Origin: Actinospineispora acaciae DSM 45401
Lineage (GTDB): Bacteria > Actinomycetota > Actinomycetes > Mycobacteriales > Pseudonocardiaceae
Direction: 5' to 3'
DNA length: 64,000 nt
Assembly (NCBI RefSeq): GCF_000620785.1
Contig: NZ_JIAI01000013.1
Span: 62,001 to 126,000 of the forward strand
The notes under the pieces are model-generated. The model worked only from the letters and a program-made list of their open reading frames with translations, was not told the origin of the DNA and made no database searches. Position 1 is the first letter of the stretch, and every line of letters begins with the position of its first letter. Below are positions 20,884-29,973 of this stretch, piece by piece. Both the position numbers and the translations under genes were made by a program.

Positions 20884-20933
20884 CGGTCCTCCCGTTCTCC
20901 AGCCATGCTGCCAAGATCTTCCCAAAAATCAAA

Positions 20934-20971
20934 GGATTCCGTTGTACGAGCCACTCAATTCGACGGAATCC
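20934..20971. promoter_or_regulatory. Inverted repeat between divergent putrescine operons (candidate AsnC site)
   Basis: GGATTCCGT (20934-20942) and ACGGAATCC (20963-20971) are perfect reverse complements with a 20-bp spacer; flanking AAA/CTT partly extends the symmetry. It sits 50 bp from the regulator start and about 105 bp from the dehydrogenase start, in the only AT-richer part of this region. Half-site spacing near three helical turns (29 bp centre to centre) fits a multimeric Lrp-type protein, though binding is not shown. Confidence 0.5.
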
Positions 20972-21076
20972 CTTGTGCCTTGGCTCACCATCTGCGACAG
21001 TCTCCACCACACAACGGACACGACCCGTGCCCGGGCGGTGTCGTGGCCGACGGCCGGATCCGCGGGAGGTAGATCG

Positions 21077-22519
21077 GTGGCTGGTACTGGCGGGCTCGCC
21101 CAGCTGTCCAACTTCGTCAACGGCGAGTACGTCGCCCCGGTGGACGGGCGGCGGCTGGACGTGGTCGACCCCACCACCGGCGAGGCGTACGCGCAGGCGC
21201 CGAACTCTCGGGCCGAAGACATCGACAGCGCCTGCAAGGTCGCCGCCACCGCGTTCGAGACCTGGCGCGACGCCACGCCGGCCGAGCGCTCGCTGGCCCT
21301 GCACCGGTTCGCCGACGCGCTGGAGTCCCGCGCCGACGACCTGGTGGACGCCGAGGTCCGCAACACCGGCAAGCCGCGCGAGCTGACCCGCACCGAGGAG
21401 ATCGGCCAGCTGCTGGACTGCGTGCGGTTCTTCGCCGGCGCCGCCCGGGTGCTGGAGGGCCGGGCCGGCGCCGAGTACCTGGCCGACCACAGCTCCTGGG
21501 TCCGCCGCGAGCCGATCGGGGTGATCGGCCAGGTCACGCCCTGGAACTATCCGATGCTGATGGCCGCGTGGAAGTTCTCCCCCGCGATCGCGGCCGGCAA
21601 CACCATCGTGCTCAAGCCGTCCGACACCACCCCGGCCAGCACCCTGCTGATGGCCGAGATCGCCTCGGAGTTCCTGCCGCCCGGGGTGTTCAACGTGGTC
21701 ACCGGCGACCGCGACACCGGCCGCGCGCTGGTCGAGCACCCGATCCCGGCCATGGTCTCGGTGACCGGCAGCGTGCGCGCCGGCACCGAGGTCGCGCAGT
21801 CCGCGTCCGCCGACCTCAAGCGGCTGCACCTGGAGCTGGGCGGCAAGGCCCCGGTGATCGTGTTCGACGACGCCGACGTGGAGCGGGCGGCCACCGGGAT
21901 CGCGGAGGCCGCGTACTTCAACGCCGGGCAGGACTGCACCGCCGCGACCAGGGTCCTGGCCGGGCCGCGCGTGCATGACGACTTCGTCGCGGCGATCACC
22001 GAGGCGGCCAAGGGCACCGCCGTCGGCGGCCCGGACGTCGCCGACGCGTACTTCGGCCCGCTGAACAACCCGAACCAGCTCGCGCGCGTGTCCGGCTTCC
22101 TCGATGACGCGCCGGACCACGTGCAGGTCCAGACCGGCGGTCACCGGGTCGGCGAGCGCGGCTACTTCTACGCGCCCACCGTCGCCTCCGGGCTGCGCCA
22201 GGACGACCGGATGATCCAGGAGGAGATCTTCGGCCCGGTGGTCACCGTGCAGCGGTTCAGCGACGAGGACCAGGCGCTGGCCTGGGCGAACGGGGTGCAG
22301 TACGGGCTGGCGTCCAGCGTCTGGACCCGCGACCACGGGCGCGCGATGCGGATGGCGCGGCGGCTGGACTTCGGCTGCGTGTGGATCAACACGCACATCC
22401 CGATCGTGGCCGAGATGCCGCACGGCGGCTTCAAGCACTCCGGCTACGGCAAGGACCTCTCGATGTACTCGCTGGAGGAGTACACCCGCATCAAGCACGT
22501 CATGAGCTACCTCGGCTAG
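21077..22519 (+). CDS. patD: Aldehyde dehydrogenase, 4-aminobutyraldehyde dehydrogenase type
   Basis: 480 aa from GTG 21077, chosen for the GGGAGGT 6 nt upstream. NAD-dependent aldehyde dehydrogenase with GQVTPWNYPMLMAAWKFSPA, VLKPSDTTPAS, general-base Glu in LHLELGGKAPVIVFDDAD and catalytic Cys in NAGQDCTAATRV; the last motif closely matches 4-aminobutanal dehydrogenases (PatD/Prr). It would oxidise 4-aminobutanal, made by the divergent aminotransferase, to GABA. First gene of an operon with a complete polyamine ABC transporter 63 bp downstream. The gene symbol is by family resemblance and context. Confidence 0.85.
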   Translation: MAGTGGLAQLSNFVNGEYVAPVDGRRLDVVDPTTGEAYAQAPNSRAEDIDSACKVAATAFETWRDATPAERSLALHRFADALESRADDLVDAEVRNTGKPRELTRTEEIGQLLDCVRFFAGAARVLEGRAGAEYLADHSSWVRREPIGVIGQVTPWNYPMLMAAWKFSPAIAAGNTIVLKPSDTTPASTLLMAEIASEFLPPGVFNVVTGDRDTGRALVEHPIPAMVSVTGSVRAGTEVAQSASADLKRLHLELGGKAPVIVFDDADVERAATGIAEAAYFNAGQDCTAATRVLAGPRVHDDFVAAITEAAKGTAVGGPDVADAYFGPLNNPNQLARVSGFLDDAPDHVQVQTGGHRVGERGYFYAPTVASGLRQDDRMIQEEIFGPVVTVQRFSDEDQALAWANGVQYGLASSVWTRDHGRAMRMARRLDFGCVWINTHIPIVAEMPHGGFKHSGYGKDLSMYSLEEYTRIKHVMSYLG

Positions 22520-22582
22520 CCCGCCCCCGCCGCGCCACTCCCGCCACACCGGCAACGTCGCCGACCCGAAAGGCGGTCCGTC

Positions 22583-23757
<1,175 letters not shown>

Positions 23758-23761
<4 letters not shown>

Positions 23762-25008
23762 ACCGCCCAGCCACGAACCGGGCGCTGCTGCGCGGGGTGA
23801 CCCGGCGGCGGTTCGACAGGCGCGCGGCGCTGCGGCTCGGCGCCACGGCGGCCGGCGGGGTCGCGGCGTCGGCGGCGCTGGCCGCGTGCGGGGTGCAGAG
23901 CCAGCGCCAGGAGCCGATGACCGAGGCGCAGGCCCGCGAGTTCTGGGCGTCGCAGCGCCAGCACGGCACCGCGAACTTCGCCAACTGGCCGCTGTACATG
24001 GACGCCGACCGCACCCCGCTCAAGGAGTTCACCGCCCGCACCGGGATCACCGTGAACTACTCCGAGCCGATCAACGACATGCCGTCCTGGTTCGGCAAGA
24101 TCCAGCCGCAGCTCGCCGCCGGCCAGTCCATCGGCTACGACCTGATCATGATCTCCAGCGGCGTGACGTTCACCAAGCTGCGGGCGCTGGGCTACTTCGT
24201 GCCGCTGGACCGCTCGCGGCTGCCGAACTTCACCGCCAACGCCGGCGAGCAGTACCGGCATTCGACGTTCGACCCCGGCAACATCTACAGCATCCCGTAC
24301 ACGGCCGGGATCACCGGGATCGCTTACAACCCGAAGTACGTCAAACGCAAGATCACCAGCATCGCGGACCTCTGGGACCCCGCGTTCGCCGGCCGGGTCG
24401 GCATGTTCGCCGACAGCGACGAGATGGCCAACTTCGGCCTGATGCGCATCGGCGTCGCGCCGGAGAAGTCCACCCCGGACGACTGGCGCCGCGCCGCCAA
24501 GGTGCTGCGCGAGCAGCGCGACGCCGGCCTGGTGCGGGCCTACTACAACCAGAACTACGTCAAGCCGCTCGCCGGCGGCGACATCTGGCTCACCATGGCC
24601 TGGTCCGGCGACGTCTTCCAACAGAACATCTCGGAGAACACCGGCCTGGAGTTCGTCATCCCGGAGGAGGGCGGCACCCTCTGGACGGACAACATGACGA
24701 TCCCGCGCGGCGCCGAGAACCCGCTGGACGCGATGACGCTGATGGACAACTTCTACGCCCCGCCGGTGGCCGCCCAGCTCACCGAGATCATCAACTACAT
24801 CAGCCCGGTGCCCGCCGTGCACGACCTGATCGCCGCGCACGCCGAAGGAGCCACCGGCGAGGAGAAGGACACCCTGACCACGCTGGCCGAGAGCCCGCTG
24901 CTGTTCCCCACCGAGGCGGAGTACGCGCGGCTGCACCCGTTCGGCGACCGCACCCCGGTGCAGGACCGCCTGTTCCAGGGCCTGTTCGAGCCGATCTCGG
25001 AGGGCTGA
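23758..25008 (+). CDS. potD: Spermidine/putrescine-binding lipoprotein
   Basis: 416 aa. The N-terminus has a twin-arginine stretch (TRRRFDRRA at 15-23), a hydrophobic Ala/Gly segment and a lipobox LAAC with Cys44, so it is probably exported by Tat and lipid-anchored. The mature part matches PotD/PotF periplasmic-binding proteins: NFANWPLYMD, FTARTGITVNY, YDLIMISSGVTFTKLR, SIPYTAGITGIAYNPK. It would deliver polyamine to the PotBC channel on the outer face of the membrane. Overlaps potA by 4 nt and potB by 1 nt. Confidence 0.9.
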
Positions 25009-25871
25009 TGAAGACCGTGCGCGGGGCACTGACCCCGTACCTGCTGATCCTGCCCGGCGGGCTGTGGATGGCCGTGTTCTTCGTGGTCCCCGCCGTGTTC
25101 ATGCTCTCGATGTCGCTGCAGAGCGGTGACGTGGTCACCGGCTTCCGGCCGACGTTCGAGCTGTCCAACTACGTCGACGGGTTCGGGTTCTACTACGGCC
25201 AGTTCCTCCGGTCCCTCGGCTACGGGCTCGCGGCCACCGCGCTGACCATCGTGATCGGCTACCCGGTGGCGTACTGGATCGCCTTCCACGGCGGTACCCG
25301 CAAGTCGCTCTACCTGCTGCTGATGCTGCTGCCGTTCTTCGTCTCGTTCGTGCTGCGCACCACCTCGTGGAGCTTCCTGCTGGCGGACAACGGCGTGATC
25401 CTGGGCGCGCTGAAGGCCATCGGCCTGGTGCCCGACCAGTTCCACGTGCTAGCCACCGCGCCGGCGGTGGTGCTCGGGCTGACGTACAACTGGTTGCCGT
25501 TCATGGTGCTGCCCATCTACGTGGCCCTGGAACGGGTGGACGTACGGCTGGTCGAGGCCGCCAACGACCTGTACGCGCACCGGGCCGCCGCGTTCACGCA
25601 CGTGGTCCTGCCGCTGTCACTACCCGGTGTGTTCGCCGGGGTGATTATGACGTTCGTGCCCGCCAGCTCGGACTACGTCAACGCCCAGCTGCTCGGCGGC
25701 ACCTCGAACACCATGGTCGGCAACGTGATCCAGAACCAGTACTTCGTGGCCAGCAACTATCCGGTCGCGGCGGCGCTGTCGTTCGCGCTGATGGCCCTGC
25801 TGCTGGCCGGCATCTTCTCCTACGCGCGGGCGCTCGGGACCCAGGACGTGATGGAGGCGGCGGCGAGATGA
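25008..25871 (+). CDS. potB: Polyamine ABC transporter permease (PotB type)
   Basis: 287 aa, six predicted membrane helices. The binding-protein-dependent permease EAA loop is seen in LVEAANDLYAHRAAAFTHVVLPLSLPG near residue 185-210. Pairs with the next permease to form the channel. TGATG overlap with potD and ATGA overlap with potC show tight coupling. Helix 1 LLILPGGLWMAVFFVVPAVFML is typical of PotB. Confidence 0.9.
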   Translation: MKTVRGALTPYLLILPGGLWMAVFFVVPAVFMLSMSLQSGDVVTGFRPTFELSNYVDGFGFYYGQFLRSLGYGLAATALTIVIGYPVAYWIAFHGGTRKSLYLLLMLLPFFVSFVLRTTSWSFLLADNGVILGALKAIGLVPDQFHVLATAPAVVLGLTYNWLPFMVLPIYVALERVDVRLVEAANDLYAHRAAAFTHVVLPLSLPGVFAGVIMTFVPASSDYVNAQLLGGTSNTMVGNVIQNQYFVASNYPVAAALSFALMALLLAGIFSYARALGTQDVMEAAAR

Positions 25872-26710
25872 CGACCGTGACGACGGAGACGGCCGAGCCC
25901 GACGCCCTCCCCGCCAACCCGCGACGGGGTAAGCGAACGTCCGGCCGGGCGCTTCGTGCATGGACGCTGCTGGTGCTGGCCTGGCTGTTCCTGCCGGTCG
26001 CCGGCATGATCGTGTTCGGCTTCAACGACACCCAGGGCAAGTTCAACAACACCTGGCAGGGCTTCACGCTGCGCTGGTACCGAGACCTGTTCGCCATCCC
26101 GGACCTGACGGTCGCGCTGGTCAACTCCCTGACGATTGCCACCCTGACCGCCGTGATCGCCGGCGCGCTGGGCTCGCTGATCGGCTATGCGCTGGGCCGC
26201 TACCGGTTCCGGGGCGCGGGCCTGACCGACCTGGTGATGTTCGCGGCCATCTCCGCGCCGGAGGTGGTGATGGGCGCCTCGCTGCTGTCCATGTACCTCA
26301 ACCTGGGCATCCCCCGCGGCTACCTGACCATCCTGATCGCGCACGTGATGTTCTCGGTGTCCTTCGTGGCGATCACCGTACGTGCCCGGACGGTCACGCT
26401 GGACCCGTCCCTGGAGGAGGCCGCGCGCGACCTGGGCGCCACCCCGGCGGCGACGTTCCGGCTGGTCACCGTGCCGATGCTGCTGCCGGGCATCCTGGCC
26501 GGCGCGGTGCTCGCGTTCGCGCTGTCCATCGACGACTTCATCATCACGAACTTCACCGCCGGCTCCACCCAGACGTTCCCACTCTGGATCTGGGGCGCCA
26601 CCCGCCTCGGCATCCCGCCCCAGGTGAACGTCATGGGAACGCTGATCTTCGCAATAGGCGTGATCATCGCCGCCGCCAGCACCCTGGCCACCCGCCGAAA
26701 CGCCCGCTGA
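25868..26710 (+). CDS. potC: Polyamine ABC transporter permease (PotC type)
   Basis: 280 aa, hydrophilic 28-residue N-terminus then six membrane helices. EAA loop in LEEAARDLGATPAATFRLVTVPMLLPG. Motifs FGFNDTQGKFNNTWQGFTLRWY and ALSIDDFIITNF are characteristic of PotC/PotI. Last gene of the five-gene operon; the convergent FUSC gene ends 14 bp downstream, with no clear hairpin in between. Confidence 0.9.
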   Translation: MTTVTTETAEPDALPANPRRGKRTSGRALRAWTLLVLAWLFLPVAGMIVFGFNDTQGKFNNTWQGFTLRWYRDLFAIPDLTVALVNSLTIATLTAVIAGALGSLIGYALGRYRFRGAGLTDLVMFAAISAPEVVMGASLLSMYLNLGIPRGYLTILIAHVMFSVSFVAITVRARTVTLDPSLEEAARDLGATPAATFRLVTVPMLLPGILAGAVLAFALSIDDFIITNFTAGSTQTFPLWIWGATRLGIPPQVNVMGTLIFAIGVIIAAASTLATRRNAR

Positions 26711-26724
26711 CAAAGAACCCGGGA

Positions 26725-27951
26725 TCACGAACTCCGCTGCCCGATACGGTCGAAGACCCGCCACACGCCAGCGCCCACGGGCTCCGGCCGCCACACCCCA
26801 TCGGCCGGGCGAACGGTGGCCTCCACCTCCACCCGGAGCCGATCCACCGCCGCCAGCAGCGCACCATGCTGTTCCCACGCCGCGGCATCCACGGCCGGAT
26901 CGACGAACAACAGCCCGGCCAGCCGATCACGACGCGCCCGCAGCTCGATAAGCCGCTCGGCCACCAGCGACCTGGACAACTCCGCCGCCGAAGTGTCCAC
27001 AGTAGACATCGTATCCGCAAACGCATCCACGACCTCGGCCAACGCGAGCCTGGCCTCCGGACTGTACGCACCGCCCAGATCACTTTCAGGCACGAAGTAC
27101 GTCCGATCCAACACCGCCCGACTCAGGTTGCGCAGCGAAACGTAGCAATGCTCCAGCCCCGTAAGAGCGGTCCGCAATCGAGGCTGAGCCTCCCGAGCCG
27201 CCCGGCCACGCGGGTTGAGCCGGGCGCTCTCCTCCGTACGGGCCAGTTGCAGGTCAGCACGGCGCACCTCGGCGCCCAGATCACGTGCCCGCTGCAGGAA
27301 CCGCGACGCCTCCGCCCGCGTCCAGTCTCCGCGCAGCGCAACCGCGAACTCCCGGGCGTACGCCTCGAGCTTGCCGACCAGCTCGCCGATCGCGTCGTCG
27401 GCGGGCTGGATGTAGAGCGGCGGAGCGATCACGACGTTGACGATGATGCCGATCGCCGCGCCGATGAGCGTCTCCACCACCCGGCCGACGGCGGCGGTCT
27501 CCGCGCCGAACGCGCCGAGCATGCTCGACGAGCTGCCGATCCCGGCCGCCGCGAGCACCAGCATCGCGCTGATCGGCACCTCCAGCAGGTGCGGGCCGAG
27601 CCGCATCACCCGCCCGACCACCAGCGAGACGCCGACCACCAGGCCGAGGCTCCACCAGGTCAGCCCGGTAAGGCTGGCCACCCCGACGGCGACGAGCACG
27701 CCGGTCACCACGCTGGCGATGCGGTCCAGGCCGTGCGCGAACGTGCCGTACAGGGTCAGCTGGACGACCAGCAGCGCGGTCAGCGGCGCCAGGATCGGCT
27801 GGTCGGTGGTGTGCAGCAGGTCCGCGACGACGAACGAGAGCACCGCCGCGAGGGTCGTCTTGGCGGTGCGCAGGCCGGGGGTGCGGCCGCGACGGAAGCA
27901 CGCGGACCACGCGCGGCGCGCGGACTCGGAGAGGCGGTCGAGAGAGAGCAC
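26725..27951 (-). CDS. FUSC-family membrane protein (aromatic acid exporter-like)
   Basis: 408 aa. Residues 25-175 form a hydrophobic block of about five to six helices (KTTLAAVLSFVVADLL, PLTALLVVQLTLYG, RIASVVTGVLVAVGVAS, TLIGAAIGIIVNVVIAPPLY), the FUSC/ArAE half-domain; residues 180-400 are cytoplasmic, helical, and rich in Arg/Glu (probable coiled coil). The family includes aromatic carboxylate efflux proteins (AaeB) and fusaric acid resistance proteins, but substrate here is unknown. GTG start 27951, no clear Shine-Dalgarno. Divergent from the P450 gene. Confidence 0.82.
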   Translation of the reverse strand: MLSLDRLSESARRAWSACFRRGRTPGLRTAKTTLAAVLSFVVADLLHTTDQPILAPLTALLVVQLTLYGTFAHGLDRIASVVTGVLVAVGVASLTGLTWWSLGLVVGVSLVVGRVMRLGPHLLEVPISAMLVLAAAGIGSSSSMLGAFGAETAAVGRVVETLIGAAIGIIVNVVIAPPLYIQPADDAIGELVGKLEAYAREFAVALRGDWTRAEASRFLQRARDLGAEVRRADLQLARTEESARLNPRGRAAREAQPRLRTALTGLEHCYVSLRNLSRAVLDRTYFVPESDLGGAYSPEARLALAEVVDAFADTMSTVDTSAAELSRSLVAERLIELRARRDRLAGLLFVDPAVDAAAWEQHGALLAAVDRLRVEVEATVRPADGVWRPEPVGAGVWRVFDRIGQRSS

Positions 27952-28033
27952 CGAGGGACATCGCGCCAGGCCCCCCAGGTTGTTCCCGCATCCCGGCGGG
28001 ACGTGTCACGGATAACGTTTAGAAGCAAACTGC

Positions 28034-28052
28034 ACCGACTAGTCGGTATAGT
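28034..28052 (+). promoter_or_regulatory. P450 promoter with perfect palindromic operator
   Basis: ACCGACTAGTCGGT (28034-28047) is a perfect 14-bp palindrome of the kind bound by TetR-family repressors. It overlaps the first base of a good -10 box TATAGT (28047-28052), which lies 8 nt before ATG 28061, so the transcript would be leaderless or nearly so and blocked by a bound repressor. No clear -35. The repressor gene is not adjacent. Confidence 0.65.
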
Positions 28053-28060
28053 TACGAACC

Positions 28061-29295
28061 ATGAACATGCTCCAGGCGGCGCGCCAGCTCGGCACCACGT
28101 GGGTGTACGGGCGGTTGTACGACGACCCGTTCAACCAGCTCCTGCTGCGGGCCGGCCGGATGGATCCGTACCCGCTCCACGCCAGGCTCCGCGCGGACGG
28201 ACCGGTCACGCGCAGCCGCTCCGGCGACTGGGTCGTCACCGGGCACGAGCTGGCCAACGGCGTGCTCAGGGACCGCCGCTTCGGCGTCCGCAACACCCCG
28301 TACGACCCGGGCGCCGCGAGCGAGCTGGGCTACGCGTCCGGCGCGGAGCACCACTTCTCGATCCTGGAGATCGACCCGCCGGACCACGGCCGGCTGCGCA
28401 AGCTCGCCGCGCCCGCGTTCAGCCCCCGGATGATGGCCGAGTACCGGCTGGAGATCGAGCGGCTGACCGCCCAGCTCCTGGACGCAACCCCCGGCCGGTT
28501 CGACCTGATGACGACCATCGCCGGCCCGCTGCCGATCGCGGTGATCACCAGGCTGCTCGGCATCCCGGACGCCGACGCCGCGCGGTTCCAGCGCTACGGC
28601 CGGGTCGTCGGGTCGTCGCTGGACGGCGTCCGGTCGCCCCGGCACGCGCGCCGGCTGGCGAGGGCCACCCGCGACATCGAGGAGCTGTTCGCCGGCATGG
28701 CGCGCGCGTCCGCGCCAGACGACCGGCACCTGGTCGGCCGCCTCGCCGCCGACCTGAGAGCCGGCCGGCTCACCCCGCGCGAGCTGCTGTCGCTCAGCCG
28801 GATCCTGCTGATCGCCGGCTTCGAGACGACGGTGAACCTGATCGGAAACGGCGTGCTCGCGCTGCTGCGCAACCCCGAGCAGTGGCGCGCGTTGCGGGAC
28901 GACCCCGAGCTGGCCGGCGCCGCGGTCGAGGAGATCCTGCGCTACGACTCGCCGGTCCAGGCCACCCTGCGGTTCGCCCGCGAGGACGTCGAGCTGGGCG
29001 GGCGCCGGATCGCCCGAGGCGACAGCGTGTACATCCTGCTCGGCGCCGCGAACAGGGACCCGAGCGTGTACTCCGACCCGACCGCTTCGACATCCGGCGC
29101 ACCCCGGAGGCGAGCCACCTGGCGTTCGGCGGCGGCGCGCACTACTGCCTCGGCGCCCCGCTGTCCCGTCTGGAGGGCGAGGTCGTGTTCCGCGCGCTGG
29201 CGCAGCGGATGCCCGACCTGCGGCCGGCCGGCCCGGCGCGCCGCCGCCCGCTGATGACCCTGCGCGGGCTCGCCGAGCTGCCGGTCAGGGCCTGA
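28061..29295 (+). pseudogene. Cytochrome P450 with a single-base frameshift near 29080
   Basis: The intact N-terminal 340 codons carry P450 helices and motifs: EIDPPDHGRLRKLAAPAFSPR (helix C region), LLIAGFETTVNLIGNG (helix I with AGxET), EEILRYDSPVQA (ExxR, helix K), and IARGDSVYILLGAANRDPSVY. At SDP (29071-29080) the frame is lost; the expected D-R-F-D continues one frame over, where the heme loop FGGGAHYCLGAPLSRLEG and a normal C-terminus run to TGA 29293-29295. Adding one G in CCCGACC restores a protein of about 411 aa. Without it the product ends at 29254 with a nonsense tail and no heme cysteine. It is either a recent pseudogene or a sequence error. Overlaps the convergent reductase gene by 11 bp. 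Confidence 0.85.
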
Positions 29296-29905
29296 CCACC
29301 CGATACGTCAGGTGGGCAGCGCCGGCGCCCTCCGCCACCCCGACCTGCTCCAGCCGAGGCCGGTCGGCGCCGAGGTTGTCGAACAGCCGCAGCCCGGCGC
29401 CGATCAGCACCGGCAGCACGTGCAGCCGCAACTGGTCCACCACACCGGCCCGCAGCGCCTGCTGGACGGTGTCCGCGCCGCCGGCGATGTCGACGTTCCC
29501 GTCGCCGGCCACCGCCCGCGCCCGCTCCACCGCGTCCCGGATGTCCTCTGTGACGAACGTGAAGCTGGTGCCACCCTGCTTGACCAGCGTCGGCCGGGGC
29601 CGGTGGGTGAGCACGAACACCGGCGTGCGGAACGGCGGGTCCTCGCCCCAGTGTGCCTCGCCGGTGTCGTACATCATCCGGCCCATCACCACCGCGCCGG
29701 TGGCGTCGAACCAGTCGCCGATGACCTCGGAGTCCCGGTCCCGCGAGCCGCCGGAGAGCCCCTGCCGCTCCCGCCAACTGGCCAGGCTCGCGATCCACTC
29801 GTGCAGCGCGTCCGCGCCCTCACCACCGGGCTTGGACACGCTCACGTCCGTACCCGCCATGAACCCGTCCAGCGACACCATCAGGTCCGCGGTGACGATC
29901 GCCAT
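29285..29905 (-). CDS. Dihydrofolate-reductase-like protein (RibD C-terminal domain family)
   Basis: 206 aa from ATG 29905 with GGAGGAG at good spacing. Motifs VTADLMVSLDGFMAG at the start, GAVVMGRMMYDTGE, FVLTHRPRPTL, VDIAGGADTVQQALRAGVVDQLRLHVLPVLIGAGLRLF are those of the YwjB/YyaP-type reductases related to RibD. NADPH-dependent reductase is likely; true DHFR activity is not implied. Isolated gene between the P450 and glycogen phosphorylase. Confidence 0.85.
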   Translation of the reverse strand: MAIVTADLMVSLDGFMAGTDVSVSKPGGEGADALHEWIASLASWRERQGLSGGSRDRDSEVIGDWFDATGAVVMGRMMYDTGEAHWGEDPPFRTPVFVLTHRPRPTLVKQGGTSFTFVTEDIRDAVERARAVAGDGNVDIAGGADTVQQALRAGVVDQLRLHVLPVLIGAGLRLFDNLGADRPRLEQVGVAEGAGAAHLTYRVVRP

Positions 29906-29973
29906 GCTCGTTCTCCTCCCGGTCTCACTCACGAAGGAGTCGGAGCCGACCCGGCCGGTTTGACGTCGCGGCG

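Noticed and set aside
25960..28060. Frame upstream of the P450 C-terminal piece, open through potC and the FUSC gene
   Set aside because: Only its last 70 codons (heme region) belong to a real gene, which is reached by a frameshift from the P450 N-terminal frame; the rest is a shadow.
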